64,000 bases of DNA from Lutibacter sp. Hel_I_33_5 (GCF_007827455.1 NZ_VISM01000001.1:3037421-3101420); one strand, 5' to 3'. Shown: positions 35,950 to 45,562, numbered from the stretch's first letter. The notes: generated from the letters alone by a model not told the origin. Numbers and translations are program-made.

Positions 35950-36424
35950 CATTATTTTTAGAAAGCATCACACTTTTATATTTTTTATCAACTTTTGCTT
36001 TGATAAGATTTTGTTGTTTTTCGTAGTTTTTTACTAAAACAGTGTTAGTAACTTCTATCGTTTTTATAGACGGAATGTCTTCAATTTCTAGATAAAAATA
36101 AACCAAATCCCCTTCGTATTCTTTTCCTATATAGTTGAATTTCGTTAAACTATCGTTTACTTTTAATTGTAAGTTTTCAGATAAATACTTATTAAAATAA
36201 GTATTGTTGTTTTTTAACTCATCTTTTGTAGTGAGTTGTAAATCAATAGCATATTCTTCGTTTAAGGCATATTCTATATCATCCATAAAAACATTCATAA
36301 TAATTTGAATGGATTTTTTTTCTGATGAATATTCTATTTGTGTTAAACTTAAATAATACTTATGTGTAGTAAAAGAGAGTAGTGGAATCAGTAAAAATAA
36401 TAGGTATATTTTTTTTAATTTCAT
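35927..36424 (-). CDS. DUF6702-type exported protein
   Basis: The 165-residue protein has an N-terminal hydrophobic signal (LLFLLIPLLSFTTHKYY) followed by HKYYLSLTQIEYSSEKKSIQI, the pattern of a conserved Bacteroidota family usually found next to M1 peptidases. No catalytic motif is visible. Its 3' end has been copied upstream of the second M1 gene. It lies 30 bases downstream of the 275-residue gene on the same strand and 111 bases upstream of M1-B, so it may connect the two groups. Function is unknown. Confidence 0.65.
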   Translation of the reverse strand: MKLKKIYLLFLLIPLLSFTTHKYYLSLTQIEYSSEKKSIQIIMNVFMDDIEYALNEEYAIDLQLTTKDELKNNNTYFNKYLSENLQLKVNDSLTKFNYIGKEYEGDLVYFYLEIEDIPSIKTIEVTNTVLVKNYEKQQNLIKAKVDKKYKSVMLSKNNDKGLLKF

Positions 36425-36454
36425 ATAGTTTATAATTTCAAAAACTAAGCCAAA

Positions 36455-37282
36455 TTAGTCTTTTTTAATTATTTTCAGATAACTAATGCTTTCTTCTTGT
36501 AAAATTTTAATAACTTTAAGTAACTCATTTTTCTTATATAATTCTTCAATTTCTTTCAAATTGCAATATTCAATAAAATGATAATACTTTTCTTTTGGTA
36601 TTTTTAAATCTTTATAGAAAAAACTATTTCCAAGTTCTGTTAAAAGTTTTTTTGGAAAATTCTTTTTAAATTTAAGTTCCTTTCTCAAATCCCAATATTC
36701 TTTTGAATTTTTTCCATTTGAGAGACTTTGTTTTGTTCCGAAAAACAATCCATTTTCTAATACTTTTTGTATTGGGTCAACTGTTACTTTAGTAGGTTTT
36801 ACATTTGATTCTATAAAATCTAGCTTTTCTATGATAGGCCTACTAAAATCCATTCTTTTTATTTCATTTACCATGTTTTTAACTCTTTCATGATTTTTAT
36901 TAATCGGTGTTTTATCTACATCAGAAGTTAACACACTGTTTAAATTATGTTTTTTTATTTCAAACTCATCAAGTTCATAAATTTTAGGTTGTAAATAAAT
37001 TTTTAATTGATTAAATCCAAAACTCGTTTTTTTGACAATATACTTTTTAGTTTGATGCTGAATTGATGTTATTTTTAAAGTATCACCAACTTTAGCAAAG
37101 GTTTTAAAAGTTCCGTCAATTATTGTTGCTGTTGCAATGTTTGATTGAATATTTATAATATGTACATTATTTATTACATCTAAAGAATCTGAAATTATTC
37201 CATACAATGGCTTTCTTTCTTGAGAATAAATATTATTAAATATTAATAGTGAAGTAAATATTATAAGTAGTTTTTTTATCAA
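36455..37282 (-). CDS. Carboxypeptidase-regulatory-like domain protein (275 residues)
   Basis: A signal peptide (ends IYSQ, about residue 21) is followed by a transthyretin-like beta domain of the TonB/SusC-plug-preceding type: GIISDSLDVINNVHIIN, IDGTFKTFAKVGDTLKI, LKIYLQPKIYELDEFEI. The C-terminal ~150 residues are Lys-rich and helical. The neighbour 11 bases upstream is a paralogue with the same order of motifs. Such proteins are common exported or periplasmic proteins of flavobacteria; a specific role cannot be given. Confidence 0.65.
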   Translation of the reverse strand: MIKKLLIIFTSLLIFNNIYSQERKPLYGIISDSLDVINNVHIINIQSNIATATIIDGTFKTFAKVGDTLKITSIQHQTKKYIVKKTSFGFNQLKIYLQPKIYELDEFEIKKHNLNSVLTSDVDKTPINKNHERVKNMVNEIKRMDFSRPIIEKLDFIESNVKPTKVTVDPIQKVLENGLFFGTKQSLSNGKNSKEYWDLRKELKFKKNFPKKLLTELGNSFFYKDLKIPKEKYYHFIEYCNLKEIEELYKKNELLKVIKILQEESISYLKIIKKD

Positions 37283-37293
37283 ATAAGAGGATT

Positions 37294-38076
37294 TTAATTC
37301 TTGGTTAATAATAATCTCTCATCATAAATTTTATGAGGAAACTCTTCACTTTCTTTTATTAAAAGATGTGTTAGTTTTATTTTATTATCATTTACAAAAA
37401 AATATATGATGTTTTTTTCAATACAGAAATTTAAAAATTGATTGATGTATTCTTTCTTTATCTTTAAGTCTGTTATAAAAAAATCATCAGTATAGTCTTT
37501 CCTTATTTGCAATAGTCGTTTATCTTCTAGAGCAATTTCTTTAGCTAATTTTTCTTGTTTATACTTTCCGTTTAATCTATTTAAGATTCCATCTAAATTG
37601 ACTGTAAAACCAGATTTAATTTTCACTAATGATTTATCTTTTTTACCAGTAACATTGGCATAGGGTAAATTCAAACTTTCAGAATTTACAATAGGTAAAT
37701 TATGAGGCATTATTTCTTTATCAAGATAAAATATACTTTTAGATTTTTCTAAAACTATTTCTTCAAGAACATGTGTTTTTTCAGATAATTGAACATTTAA
37801 ATTGTTCTCGGAAATGATTTCTTTAGTGATAACAATCAATTTATCATTTAAATTAATGTGAGAAAAATAAATACTATCACCTTTTTTTATTGGTAACTCA
37901 AAGATTCCTTTTTCATTTATAATTGTACCTCTGTTTGTGTTTTTATTAAGAACATGAATGTCTGAAGTTGTATGATTTTTAAGTAAAACTTTACCAACAA
38001 TTAACTTTCTTTTTTCTTGACCAACAGATGATAAACTGAAAATTATTACTACAATAAATATGATTGTTTTTTTCAT
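37294..38076 (-). CDS. Carboxypeptidase-regulatory-like domain protein (260 residues)
   Basis: This is the first gene of the pair. It has a signal peptide (ending near VGQ), a transthyretin-like domain (GKVLLKNHTTSDIHVLN, INEKGIFELPIKKGDSIYFSHI, LNVQLSEKTHVLEEIVLEK) and a basic C-terminal part. Domain order and many residues match the 275-residue neighbour, so the two arose by duplication and then diverged strongly. No enzyme motif is seen. Confidence 0.65.
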   Translation of the reverse strand: MKKTIIFIVVIIFSLSSVGQEKRKLIVGKVLLKNHTTSDIHVLNKNTNRGTIINEKGIFELPIKKGDSIYFSHINLNDKLIVITKEIISENNLNVQLSEKTHVLEEIVLEKSKSIFYLDKEIMPHNLPIVNSESLNLPYANVTGKKDKSLVKIKSGFTVNLDGILNRLNGKYKQEKLAKEIALEDKRLLQIRKDYTDDFFITDLKIKKEYINQFLNFCIEKNIIYFFVNDNKIKLTHLLIKESEEFPHKIYDERLLLTKN

Positions 38077-38160
38077 TTATACAAAGAAAAGAAGTGTCTC
38101 TCTTAAAAATGTATTAATGCATTTGTAAACTTTTGTTAAAACAAATTGTATTTTAGATGC

Positions 38161-38862
38161 ATGAAAAAACTCATCGTAGCAAGTACATCAACGGTACATG
38201 GTAGTGGATATCTAGAATATCTTTTACCAACGTTAAAAATCTTTTTTAATGAGGTAAAAGAGTTGTTATTTATTCCTTATGCTAGACCAAGCGGAATTTC
38301 TTATGATGAATATACAGCTATTGTTACCAAAGCTTTTTCTACCATTAATATTAACGTAAAAGGAATTCATGAATTTGAGAATCCAAAAGAAGCGATACAA
38401 AATGCTGAAGGTATTTTTACAGGGGGTGGGAATACATTTGAGCTAGTGAATCAATTATATAAAAATGATGTTTTAAGCGATTTAAAAGCAGCGGTAGATA
38501 ATGGAACACCTTATTTAGGTACAAGTGCTGGAAGTAATATTTGTGGTGTTAATATGATGAATACGAATGATATGCCAATAGTCTATCCACCAAGTTTTAA
38601 AACGTTAGAATTCATCCCTTTTAATATAAACGCACATTATTTAGATCCTATAAAAGGTTCTAAGCATATGGGAGAAACTAGAGAAACTCGTATTAAAGAA
38701 TTTCATGTATTTAATGATGTTCCTGTTTTAGGCTTGCGCGAAGGTTCTTGGTTAGAAGTTTCTGGTGATACAATTATTTTAAAAGGTGAGCATTCTGCTA
38801 GATTTTTTCAACAAAACAAAGAACCAATTGAGTTAGAAAGTGGGAGCGAGGTTAATAGTTAA
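38161..38862 (+). CDS. pepE: Dipeptidase E (alpha-aspartyl dipeptidase)
   Basis: The product belongs to the S51 serine peptidases, which cleave Asp-Xaa dipeptides in the cytoplasm. The nucleophile lies in LGTSAGSNICG, the His in NINAHYLDP, and FIPYARP plus TGGGNTFEL are family signatures. I place the start at the ATG at 38161 (MKKLIVAST); the frame extends to a TTG 15 bases upstream that would add an unlikely MYFRC leader. The stop overlaps the convergent ribBA by 11 bases. Confidence 0.9.
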   Translation: MKKLIVASTSTVHGSGYLEYLLPTLKIFFNEVKELLFIPYARPSGISYDEYTAIVTKAFSTININVKGIHEFENPKEAIQNAEGIFTGGGNTFELVNQLYKNDVLSDLKAAVDNGTPYLGTSAGSNICGVNMMNTNDMPIVYPPSFKTLEFIPFNINAHYLDPIKGSKHMGETRETRIKEFHVFNDVPVLGLREGSWLEVSGDTIILKGEHSARFFQQNKEPIELESGSEVNS

Positions 38863-39985
38863 CATAATCTACAATCTCTAAACCATAACCAATCATACCT
38901 ACACGTTTTGCTTGTTGTGTATTAGAAACTAGTTTTAATTTACTGATATTAATATCGTGTAAAATTTGAGCACCTATCCCAAAATCTCTAGTATCCATCG
39001 TAATTCTAGGCGCTTTTAATTCTCCTTTTACTTGATTATCTTTTAGAATATGTAACCTTTTTAAAAGATTTAAAGATTGTGCTTGTTGATTGATAAATAC
39101 AATTGCACCTTTTCCTTCGTCATTAATCAACTTAAACATACTGTCTAATTTCTTATCAGCATTATTGGTTAAGGTTCCTAAAATATCATTATTGACTAAT
39201 GTGGAATTAATTCGTGTTAAAATAGCATCATCTTTAGTCCAATTTCCTTTTGTTAATGCTAAATGTATTTGCTTATTAGTAGTTTGTTGATAGGCTCTTA
39301 AACGGAAATTACCAAAACGAGTCTCTATTTCAAAATCTTCTTTCTTTTCAATTAAAGAATCATGTTCCATTCTATAGGCAACCAAATCTTCTATAGAAAC
39401 TATTTTAATGTCAAACTTTTTTGCAACTTCCAATAATTGAGGTAACCGTGCCATGGTTCCGTCTTCATTCATTATTTCTACAATAACACCTGCGGGTTGT
39501 AAACCAGCTAATCTAGCAAAGTCAATAGCAGCTTCTGTATGTCCAGTTCTACGTAAAACACCACCATCTTTAGCTTTTAATGGGAAAATATGTCCTGGAC
39601 GTGCTAAATCGAATGGTTTTGTATCCTTATCTATTAAAGCTTTTACAGTTTTAGCTCTATCTGCAGCAGATATTCCTGTAGTAACACCGTTACCACGTAA
39701 ATCTACTGATACTGTAAAGGCAGTTTCTAAAGGATCGGTATTATTATTTACCATCATCCCTAGTTCTAATTCTTTACAACGAGTTTCGGTTAATGGAGCA
39801 CAAATTAATCCTCTACCATGAGTTGCCATAAAATTGATCATCTCTGGAGTTACAGTTTCTGCCGCTGCTAAAAAATCACCTTCATTTTCTCGATTCTCAT
39901 CATCTACAACAATAATAATCTTACCTTTTTTAATGTCGCTTATTGCAGATTCTATGGTATTAAGTTGTGTTGGTTTTGTTGTCAT
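38852..39985 (-). CDS. ribBA: 3,4-dihydroxy-2-butanone-4-phosphate synthase with degenerate GTP cyclohydrolase II domain
   Basis: Residues 1-205 are a complete DHBP synthase: VVDDENRENEGDFLAAA (metal site), HGRGLICAPL and VLRRTGHTEAAIDFARLAG. They make the four-carbon unit of riboflavin. Residues ~210-377 have the GCHII fold but not its zinc site. Where active enzymes have three cysteines (an EC followed ten residues later by CDC), this one has INSTLVNNDILGTLTNNAD with no cysteine. The RQEGRGIG nucleotide loop is INQQAQSLN. The second domain is therefore probably inactive, a RibBX-like fusion, and a separate ribA should exist. It overlaps the lptF/G stop by one base. Confidence 0.88.
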   Translation of the reverse strand: MTTKPTQLNTIESAISDIKKGKIIIVVDDENRENEGDFLAAAETVTPEMINFMATHGRGLICAPLTETRCKELELGMMVNNNTDPLETAFTVSVDLRGNGVTTGISAADRAKTVKALIDKDTKPFDLARPGHIFPLKAKDGGVLRRTGHTEAAIDFARLAGLQPAGVIVEIMNEDGTMARLPQLLEVAKKFDIKIVSIEDLVAYRMEHDSLIEKKEDFEIETRFGNFRLRAYQQTTNKQIHLALTKGNWTKDDAILTRINSTLVNNDILGTLTNNADKKLDSMFKLINDEGKGAIVFINQQAQSLNLLKRLHILKDNQVKGELKAPRITMDTRDFGIGAQILHDINISKLKLVSNTQQAKRVGMIGYGLEIVDYVNY

Positions 39986-41430
39986 TATCTTGTTGTCTTT
40001 TTAGATGTAAACCTTTTAAAGAAGTTTGTAATTGGTAAAAATATGCCGTTTAAATTAAGTAGTCCTTTATCTTTTGTTGCTCTAATAGTTAGGAAAATTC
40101 CAACCGGTATCATAACAATTGCTGCTATCCAAGAACCTAAAAAAGCGGTTACTGAACTTTCTTCTGCTAAATTTCTACCAAAAGAATTTCCAAAGAAATA
40201 AAGGACATAGGTAGATATAGCTAATATCATTGGTAATCCAAATCCACCTTTTCTAATTATAGAACCTAATGGTGCTCCAATAAAAAATAATATTAAACAA
40301 GAAAATGAAAAGGCAATTCTATTATAGAATTCTACATCATACAAATTCAACCTTTTTCTTCTTTTCTTAAGAATTTCTTTATTATTTTTTATGTTTTTAA
40401 ATGTACTTCTAGCTCTAGATAAGGAAGAACTTAAAATGGTAGTTTTCTGTTTTAAATTGAAATTACTTAAAATATCTGGACTTAAATTTTTTGTTTTTAA
40501 AGAATCTGGATAACTGTGAAGTGTTTTTGCCTGTGTATTTGAATAAACATTTATAGATCTTACCCTTATAAATTCATCAAAACTAGTTTTCATTTTTGGA
40601 ATTGTGTCTTTTAATTGACCTAAACTAAGCATATTATAAACACCACTCCAGTTTTCTTTATCTAAGTCATCATCAGAAAGTGAAGATATATCGATGTTAA
40701 ATTCATATTCATCAAATTTTGCACTTGATGCAGGCATTTTTTTTCTTGCTTTAAAAGAGGTGTTATTCCTTATATGCTCTTCGTAATAATAGCCATTATA
40801 GAGTATTAAAGTCATGTACTTGCTTCCTTCTTCAGAAGCTATTTTTCCACGCTCAGCTGTGATTACTTTCTGATTTCCTTTTTTACTAGTTAAATCATAG
40901 ATTAAAACTTTTTTTAATAAGTTTTCTTCTTCACCATATTTTTCATCAAACTTTATTTGATAATTAGGAATGTCTGCATTAAAACTACCAGGAACTAAAG
41001 CCATAGCGGGCTTTTTCTTTTTTATGTTGATGTATAAATTTTTCTGCTTTAACATAGCGTGAGGATAAATGTTGTTTAAAAAAACAAAATTAATTCCACT
41101 CATGAAAAACGTAAGAATTATTAAAGGTCTTACCAACCTTTGTAAGGAAATGCCTGTAGATTTTGCGGCTGCAAATTCATAATTTTCAGACAAATTACCC
41201 AATGCCATAATAGACGAGAGCAGGATACCAATTGGCAATGCTTGCGGTGATACAATAAGTGACGTGTAAAAAAGAAACTTTAAGATAAATACAATACTAA
41301 TACCTTTTCCAGCAATATCATCAAAAGTTAGCCATAACGCTTGCATTACCAGTACAAAAAGTACAATAAAGAAGGTGGCGAAAAATGGAACTAGAAAACT
41401 TTTTAATATATATCTATCAAGTATTTTCAT
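39985..41430 (-). CDS. LptF/LptG family permease
   Basis: The 481-residue protein is a YjgP/YjgQ-type permease subunit of the ABC machine that lifts LPS from the inner membrane. It starts MKILDRYILKSFLVPF, the family N-terminus, with three transmembrane helices before a periplasmic beta-jellyroll region (about 125-370) and three at the C-terminus (FSCLILFFIGAPLGSIIRKGG). The periplasmic part holds an extra charged helical section near 290-360. Whether it is LptF or LptG cannot be settled. It follows lolA by 23 bases in an envelope-biogenesis operon. Confidence 0.88.
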   Translation of the reverse strand: MKILDRYILKSFLVPFFATFFIVLFVLVMQALWLTFDDIAGKGISIVFILKFLFYTSLIVSPQALPIGILLSSIMALGNLSENYEFAAAKSTGISLQRLVRPLIILTFFMSGINFVFLNNIYPHAMLKQKNLYINIKKKKPAMALVPGSFNADIPNYQIKFDEKYGEEENLLKKVLIYDLTSKKGNQKVITAERGKIASEEGSKYMTLILYNGYYYEEHIRNNTSFKARKKMPASSAKFDEYEFNIDISSLSDDDLDKENWSGVYNMLSLGQLKDTIPKMKTSFDEFIRVRSINVYSNTQAKTLHSYPDSLKTKNLSPDILSNFNLKQKTTILSSSLSRARSTFKNIKNNKEILKKRRKRLNLYDVEFYNRIAFSFSCLILFFIGAPLGSIIRKGGFGLPMILAISTYVLYFFGNSFGRNLAEESSVTAFLGSWIAAIVMIPVGIFLTIRATKDKGLLNLNGIFLPITNFFKRFTSKKTTR

Positions 41431-41453
41431 CGACTAACTTTCATCAAAAACAA

Positions 41454-42107
41454 CTAATCGATTAGATAATTTTGTTTAAGATATTTTGCTTTGTCAAAAG
41501 TAAAGAGTTTTTCTGAGATAGTTTGATTGCTTTTGAATTGATTAATAGTAAATGTGGTTTTAGAACCATTACTACCAACTTGAATTAATTTATAGATGTG
41601 TTTTGTTTTTGCATCAACACCTAATTGAACTTTAGTAATATCCGAATTACTATCAATAGGGGTTAAATCTACATACTGTACTTTTCTTCCTTTTATGGTT
41701 TTTAAAGCGCCCATTTTAAAGTTATAGCCTTCTTTGTAAAAGGTTAATAATTTAGAAGGATAGATAAATCCATCTTGCTCTTCCATATCTCCATCATTAA
41801 TAGAAATCTCTTTGTCTTCATTATTAATGATGTACAATTTATTTCCATCAAAAATAAAGGTGTTCCCTAAATAATCTAAATTATATTTTTCTCCTTGTAA
41901 CATAATGTTTCCTCTAATTGGAGGATCATCTGTAATACCAACTTCATCATTTGTTAATGTTGAACTAAAAGCAATTTTCATATTGTCGTAAGCACCCATT
42001 TTAGTAGAAACTTCATCTAATAATTGTTTTGCTTTAGACGTTGTATTTTGTCCAGATATTGTTATGCTTAAAAGTAATGTGATAAATAATATTGATAATT
42101 TTTTCAT
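41454..42107 (-). CDS. lolA: Outer-membrane lipoprotein carrier protein LolA
   Basis: The 217-residue periplasmic protein has a signal peptide (MKKLSILFITLLLSITISGQ) and the single LolA fold: KAKQLLDEVSTKMGAYDNMKIAFSSTL, RGNIMLQGEKYNLDYLGNTFIFDGNKLYIIN, and repeated beta strands with VDAKTKHIYKL. It carries lipoproteins from the Lol ABC transporter toward the outer membrane. It follows ftsK by 5 bases; this ftsK-lolA order is common in Bacteroidota. Confidence 0.88.
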   Translation of the reverse strand: MKKLSILFITLLLSITISGQNTTSKAKQLLDEVSTKMGAYDNMKIAFSSTLTNDEVGITDDPPIRGNIMLQGEKYNLDYLGNTFIFDGNKLYIINNEDKEISINDGDMEEQDGFIYPSKLLTFYKEGYNFKMGALKTIKGRKVQYVDLTPIDSNSDITKVQLGVDAKTKHIYKLIQVGSNGSKTTFTINQFKSNQTISEKLFTFDKAKYLKQNYLID

Positions 42108-42112
42108 CTTTT

Positions 42113-44554
42113 TTATTGATTCTTTTCGTTTGCTAATAATTGTTCCAAAGCAATAAAATCGGGTACTAATACTTGTCTTGCTTTACTTCCTTCAAAAGGA
42201 CCAACAATTCCGGCAGCTTCTAATTGATCTATTAATCTACCTGCTCTATTGTACCCAAGTTTTAATTTTCTTTGTAATAAAGACGCAGAACCTTGCTGTG
42301 CTGTAACAATAACTTCTGCTGCTTCTTTAAACAACTTGTCTCTATCTGATATATTATTATCAAGACTTGTGCCACTTTCTTCACCAACATATTCTGGAAG
42401 TAAATGTGCTTCTGCATAGGCTCTCTGTGCACCAATAAAATCAGTTATTTTTTCTACTTCTGGAGTATCTACAAATGCACACTGAATTCTGTTTATTTCA
42501 TTTCCATTGGTGTATAATAAATCTCCACGTCCAATTAATTGATCGGCTCCACCTGCATCTAAAATAGTTCTAGAATCAATTTTTGATGTTACTCTAAACG
42601 CAATTCTAGCTGGGAAATTCGCCTTAATAATACCTGTAATTACATTAACCGAAGGTCTTTGTGTAGCTACAATTAAATGAATTCCAATTGCACGAGCTAA
42701 TTGTGCTAAACGGGCGATAGGTGTTTCTACTTCTTTACCTGCCGTCATAATTAAATCGGCAAATTCATCAATAACTAAAACAATATATGGTAAGAATTGA
42801 TGTCCGTCATTAGGATTTAATTTACGTTGTTTAAACTTGGCATTATACTCTTTAATATTTCTAACCATTGCATTTTTAAGCAAATCGTAACGCGCATCCA
42901 TTTCAATACAAAGCGAGTTTAAGGTATGCACAACTTTGGTTGTATCAGTAATAATTGCTTCGTCTGTATCTGGTAATTTTGCTAAATAATGACGCTCAAT
43001 TTTATTAAATAATGTCAATTCTACTTTCTTAGGATCTACTAAAACAAACTTAACTTCTGCAGGATGTTTCTTATATAAAAGTGATGTTAGTACCGCATTT
43101 AATCCAACAGACTTTCCTTGTCCAGTTGCACCAGCCATAAGAAGGTGAGGCATTTTAGCTAAATCAACCACAAAAGTTTCATTAGAAATAGTTTTACCTA
43201 AAGCAATCGGTAATTCCATTTGAGATTCTTGAAATTTCTTAGAAGAAATTGCAGAATGCATAGAAACAATGGTCGATTTTTTATTTGGGACTTCAATACC
43301 AATCGTTCCTTTTCCTGGAATAGGAGCAATGATACGTATTCCTAAAGCTGATAATGACAAAGCAATATCATCTTCTAAGTTTTTAATTTTTGAAATTCTA
43401 ATTCCAGCTTCTGGAACTATTTCATACAAAGTAATTGTTGGTCCAACGGTGGCTTTAATTTCTGCAATCCCAATTTTGTAGTTTTTAAGCGTTTCTACAA
43501 TTCGGTTTTTGTTCTGTTCAAGTTCTTCTGGATCTATAGAAATTGTTTCGTTGTATTCTTTTAATAAGTTAAAGGTTGGGAATTTATAGTTTCCTAATTC
43601 TAACTTAGGATCAAATTCTCCAAAGTCTTTAACTAGTTTATCCGATAAATTTTCGGCAACACTTTTTTCTTCTGCTACTTGTTCAACTTCTATATCAACA
43701 CTTTTTTCTTCAACAACTTTTTCTTCAACTTTTAGTGTCGGTTCTAATTCTTTTTTAGCTTCTTCTTTTGTTGAAACGTCAGAATGTTTAGAAATAGTAG
43801 GCTGTAAATTTTCTAAATGAACTTCAAACTCAGATTTTGTCGTTTCAGTTTTATCTGCTACTTTTTCTTCTACCTTTGGAGTAGAAGTTTCATTAAAAAC
43901 AACTTCGTTTGGTTTTTCTTCAACATCTAAAGCAGCTTTTGCTTCTCTTTCTGCTCGTTTCTCTTTTATTTTTTCAATAATCTTATCTGGTGTAATCTTA
44001 AATTTTATCACTAGATACATCAGGAAAAAGAAGAGTAACACAATGGCTAATCCAGTTTTTCCTAAAAAGGTTTGTAAATATTCATTTACTTCAGTTCCAA
44101 TAACGCCTGCTAATAATTCGTATTTTTTTTCTGCAAATCCAAAAACGACTGCAATCCAAAGCATAGATACTAATCCCCAGTTCCAAGAAGTAAGTATTTT
44201 TTTAGTTTTAGAATTTATCAATCTGTAAATCCCAGTAAGAAAAATTAAAAAAGGAATAAAAAAAGCGCCAATTCCAAATCCGTTATAGATAAAAAAGTGA
44301 CTTAGTTTTGCCCCAATTTTACCTAGTAAGTTATTACTGGTAACATTTTTATCAGTTAAATGACCTAGAGTACTTTGATCTTCTTGCCAATTAAAAAAGA
44401 AGGAAATAAAAGCAATAGTTAAAAAAAACGCGAACAAAATTAGAAACGTTCCAATAATAGTTTGTGTTTGTCTACTTTTAAAAAATTCACTTATTTTAGA
44501 AGGAGCAGCGGTCTCAGTTTTTTTAGTGGACGTCTTTTTAAGTTTTATAGCCAT
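42113..44554 (-). CDS. ftsK: DNA translocase FtsK/SpoIIIE
   Basis: The 813-residue protein pumps chromosomal DNA through the division septum. The N-terminus has four transmembrane helices (about 30-200), followed by a Glu/Lys-rich linker (200-320). The motor has the alpha domain, Walker A in LLMAGATGQGKSVGLNAVL, VLVDPKKVELT, Walker B in IVLVIDEFADLI and the RLAQLARAIGIHLIVATQRPSVNVITG segment. The C-terminal winged-helix gamma domain (LLQRKLKLGYNRAGRLIDQLEAAGI) that reads KOPS-like sites is present. It is complete. Confidence 0.96.
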   Translation of the reverse strand: MAIKLKKTSTKKTETAAPSKISEFFKSRQTQTIIGTFLILFAFFLTIAFISFFFNWQEDQSTLGHLTDKNVTSNNLLGKIGAKLSHFFIYNGFGIGAFFIPFLIFLTGIYRLINSKTKKILTSWNWGLVSMLWIAVVFGFAEKKYELLAGVIGTEVNEYLQTFLGKTGLAIVLLFFFLMYLVIKFKITPDKIIEKIKEKRAEREAKAALDVEEKPNEVVFNETSTPKVEEKVADKTETTKSEFEVHLENLQPTISKHSDVSTKEEAKKELEPTLKVEEKVVEEKSVDIEVEQVAEEKSVAENLSDKLVKDFGEFDPKLELGNYKFPTFNLLKEYNETISIDPEELEQNKNRIVETLKNYKIGIAEIKATVGPTITLYEIVPEAGIRISKIKNLEDDIALSLSALGIRIIAPIPGKGTIGIEVPNKKSTIVSMHSAISSKKFQESQMELPIALGKTISNETFVVDLAKMPHLLMAGATGQGKSVGLNAVLTSLLYKKHPAEVKFVLVDPKKVELTLFNKIERHYLAKLPDTDEAIITDTTKVVHTLNSLCIEMDARYDLLKNAMVRNIKEYNAKFKQRKLNPNDGHQFLPYIVLVIDEFADLIMTAGKEVETPIARLAQLARAIGIHLIVATQRPSVNVITGIIKANFPARIAFRVTSKIDSRTILDAGGADQLIGRGDLLYTNGNEINRIQCAFVDTPEVEKITDFIGAQRAYAEAHLLPEYVGEESGTSLDNNISDRDKLFKEAAEVIVTAQQGSASLLQRKLKLGYNRAGRLIDQLEAAGIVGPFEGSKARQVLVPDFIALEQLLANEKNQ

Positions 44555-44587
44555 GAAGTACTTATAATAATATCGTAAATATACCTT

Positions 44588-44971
44588 TTACCCTAGTAAC
44601 ATCATAATTTTTGGAATATAAATAATTCCTGCAATCACTAAAGAAATTAATGCTGCTATCGCGGGTGCTCCAGCAGCAATATCTTTAATAAAACCAATTC
44701 TTTCATGATATTCTGGATGGATAAAGTCTGCTACTTTTTCTACCGCAGTATTTGCAGCTTCAGCAACTAAAACCAATCCAATAACCAATAATTGTATCAT
44801 CCATTCTGTAGGAGAAATATCAAAATAAAAACCCATACCAATGGCAATTAATGCGATTGTAGATTGAATTTTTATACTTTCTTCTGTAGTTATTAAAAGC
44901 CAAAGTCCTTTTAATGCACATATGGCAGAATAGTATTTGCGAACTATGAATGGTTTATCGGTATGTTGCAT
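44588..44971 (-). CDS. Diacylglycerol kinase family protein
   Basis: The 127-residue protein has the three-helix DgkA-type membrane fold. The active-site helix reads LVAEAANTAVEKVADFI, matching the conserved E-x-x-N-T-A-x-E pattern, and an amphipathic N-terminal part (CALKGLWLLITTEESIKIQ) precedes it. It phosphorylates diacylglycerol or undecaprenol; the second is typical outside Proteobacteria. It overlaps tpx by one base and precedes ftsK by 33 bases. Confidence 0.88.
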   Translation of the reverse strand: MQHTDKPFIVRKYYSAICALKGLWLLITTEESIKIQSTIALIAIGMGFYFDISPTEWMIQLLVIGLVLVAEAANTAVEKVADFIHPEYHERIGFIKDIAAGAPAIAALISLVIAGIIYIPKIMMLLG

Positions 44972-45471
44972 TATTTTAACGCGTCTAATGCTGCTTTATA
45001 ATTAGGCTCGTCTACTGTTTCTGTAACTTGTTCTGTATGTGTAATTACACCTTCTGCATTGATAACAATTATGGAACGAGAATGTAAATTATTTAACGGA
45101 GCATCAACAATTTCTAAACCGTATTCTTTACCAAAACTACCCGTAGCATAATCTGATAACATCACTACATTTTCTATACCTTCTGCGCCACAAAAACGAC
45201 CTTGGGCAAATGGTAAATCTCTAGAAATACATAATACTTTTGTGTTTTCTAAACTCGCTGCAGTTTTATTGAATTCTCTTACAGAAGTTGCACAAGTACC
45301 TGTATCTATACTAGGAAATATGTTTAAAATAAGTTGTTGTCCACTAAAATCTGATAAACTTTTTACAGATAAATCTGTAGCTGTTAAACTAAAATTTTGT
45401 GCTTTAGAACCTACTGCTGGTAAATTTCCTATGGTATTTATTTCGCCTCCTTTTAATGTGATTTTTGCCAT
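44971..45471 (-). CDS. tpx: Thiol peroxidase
   Basis: The 166-residue 2-Cys peroxiredoxin of the Tpx class reduces lipid and hydrogen peroxides using thioredoxin. Peroxidatic Cys60 lies in SIDTGTCATSVREFN and resolving Cys94 in GRFCGAEG, the same spacing as in the E. coli enzyme. It opens the envelope operon and has a TATTTTTG element upstream. Confidence 0.95.
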   Translation of the reverse strand: MAKITLKGGEINTIGNLPAVGSKAQNFSLTATDLSVKSLSDFSGQQLILNIFPSIDTGTCATSVREFNKTAASLENTKVLCISRDLPFAQGRFCGAEGIENVVMLSDYATGSFGKEYGLEIVDAPLNNLHSRSIIVINAEGVITHTEQVTETVDEPNYKAALDALK

Positions 45472-45495
45472 TTTTTATGTTGTTTATTTGAAACT

Positions 45496-45503
45496 CAAAA
45501 ATA
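45496..45503 (-). promoter_or_regulatory. -7 element of the tpx operon
   Basis: The minus strand reads TATTTTTG (TAnnTTTG) 24 bases before the tpx ATG. No TTTG is visible at the -33 distance. Confidence 0.45.
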
Positions 45504-45562
45504 CATTTTTTTAGTTAATATTATTGTTTGAATAAGAATAATTATTACTCGAATTTTATGAA

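Noticed and set aside
38146..38160. Upstream TTG start for pepE
   Set aside because: It would add MYFRC before the conserved MKKLIVAST start; the ATG at 38161 fits the family better.
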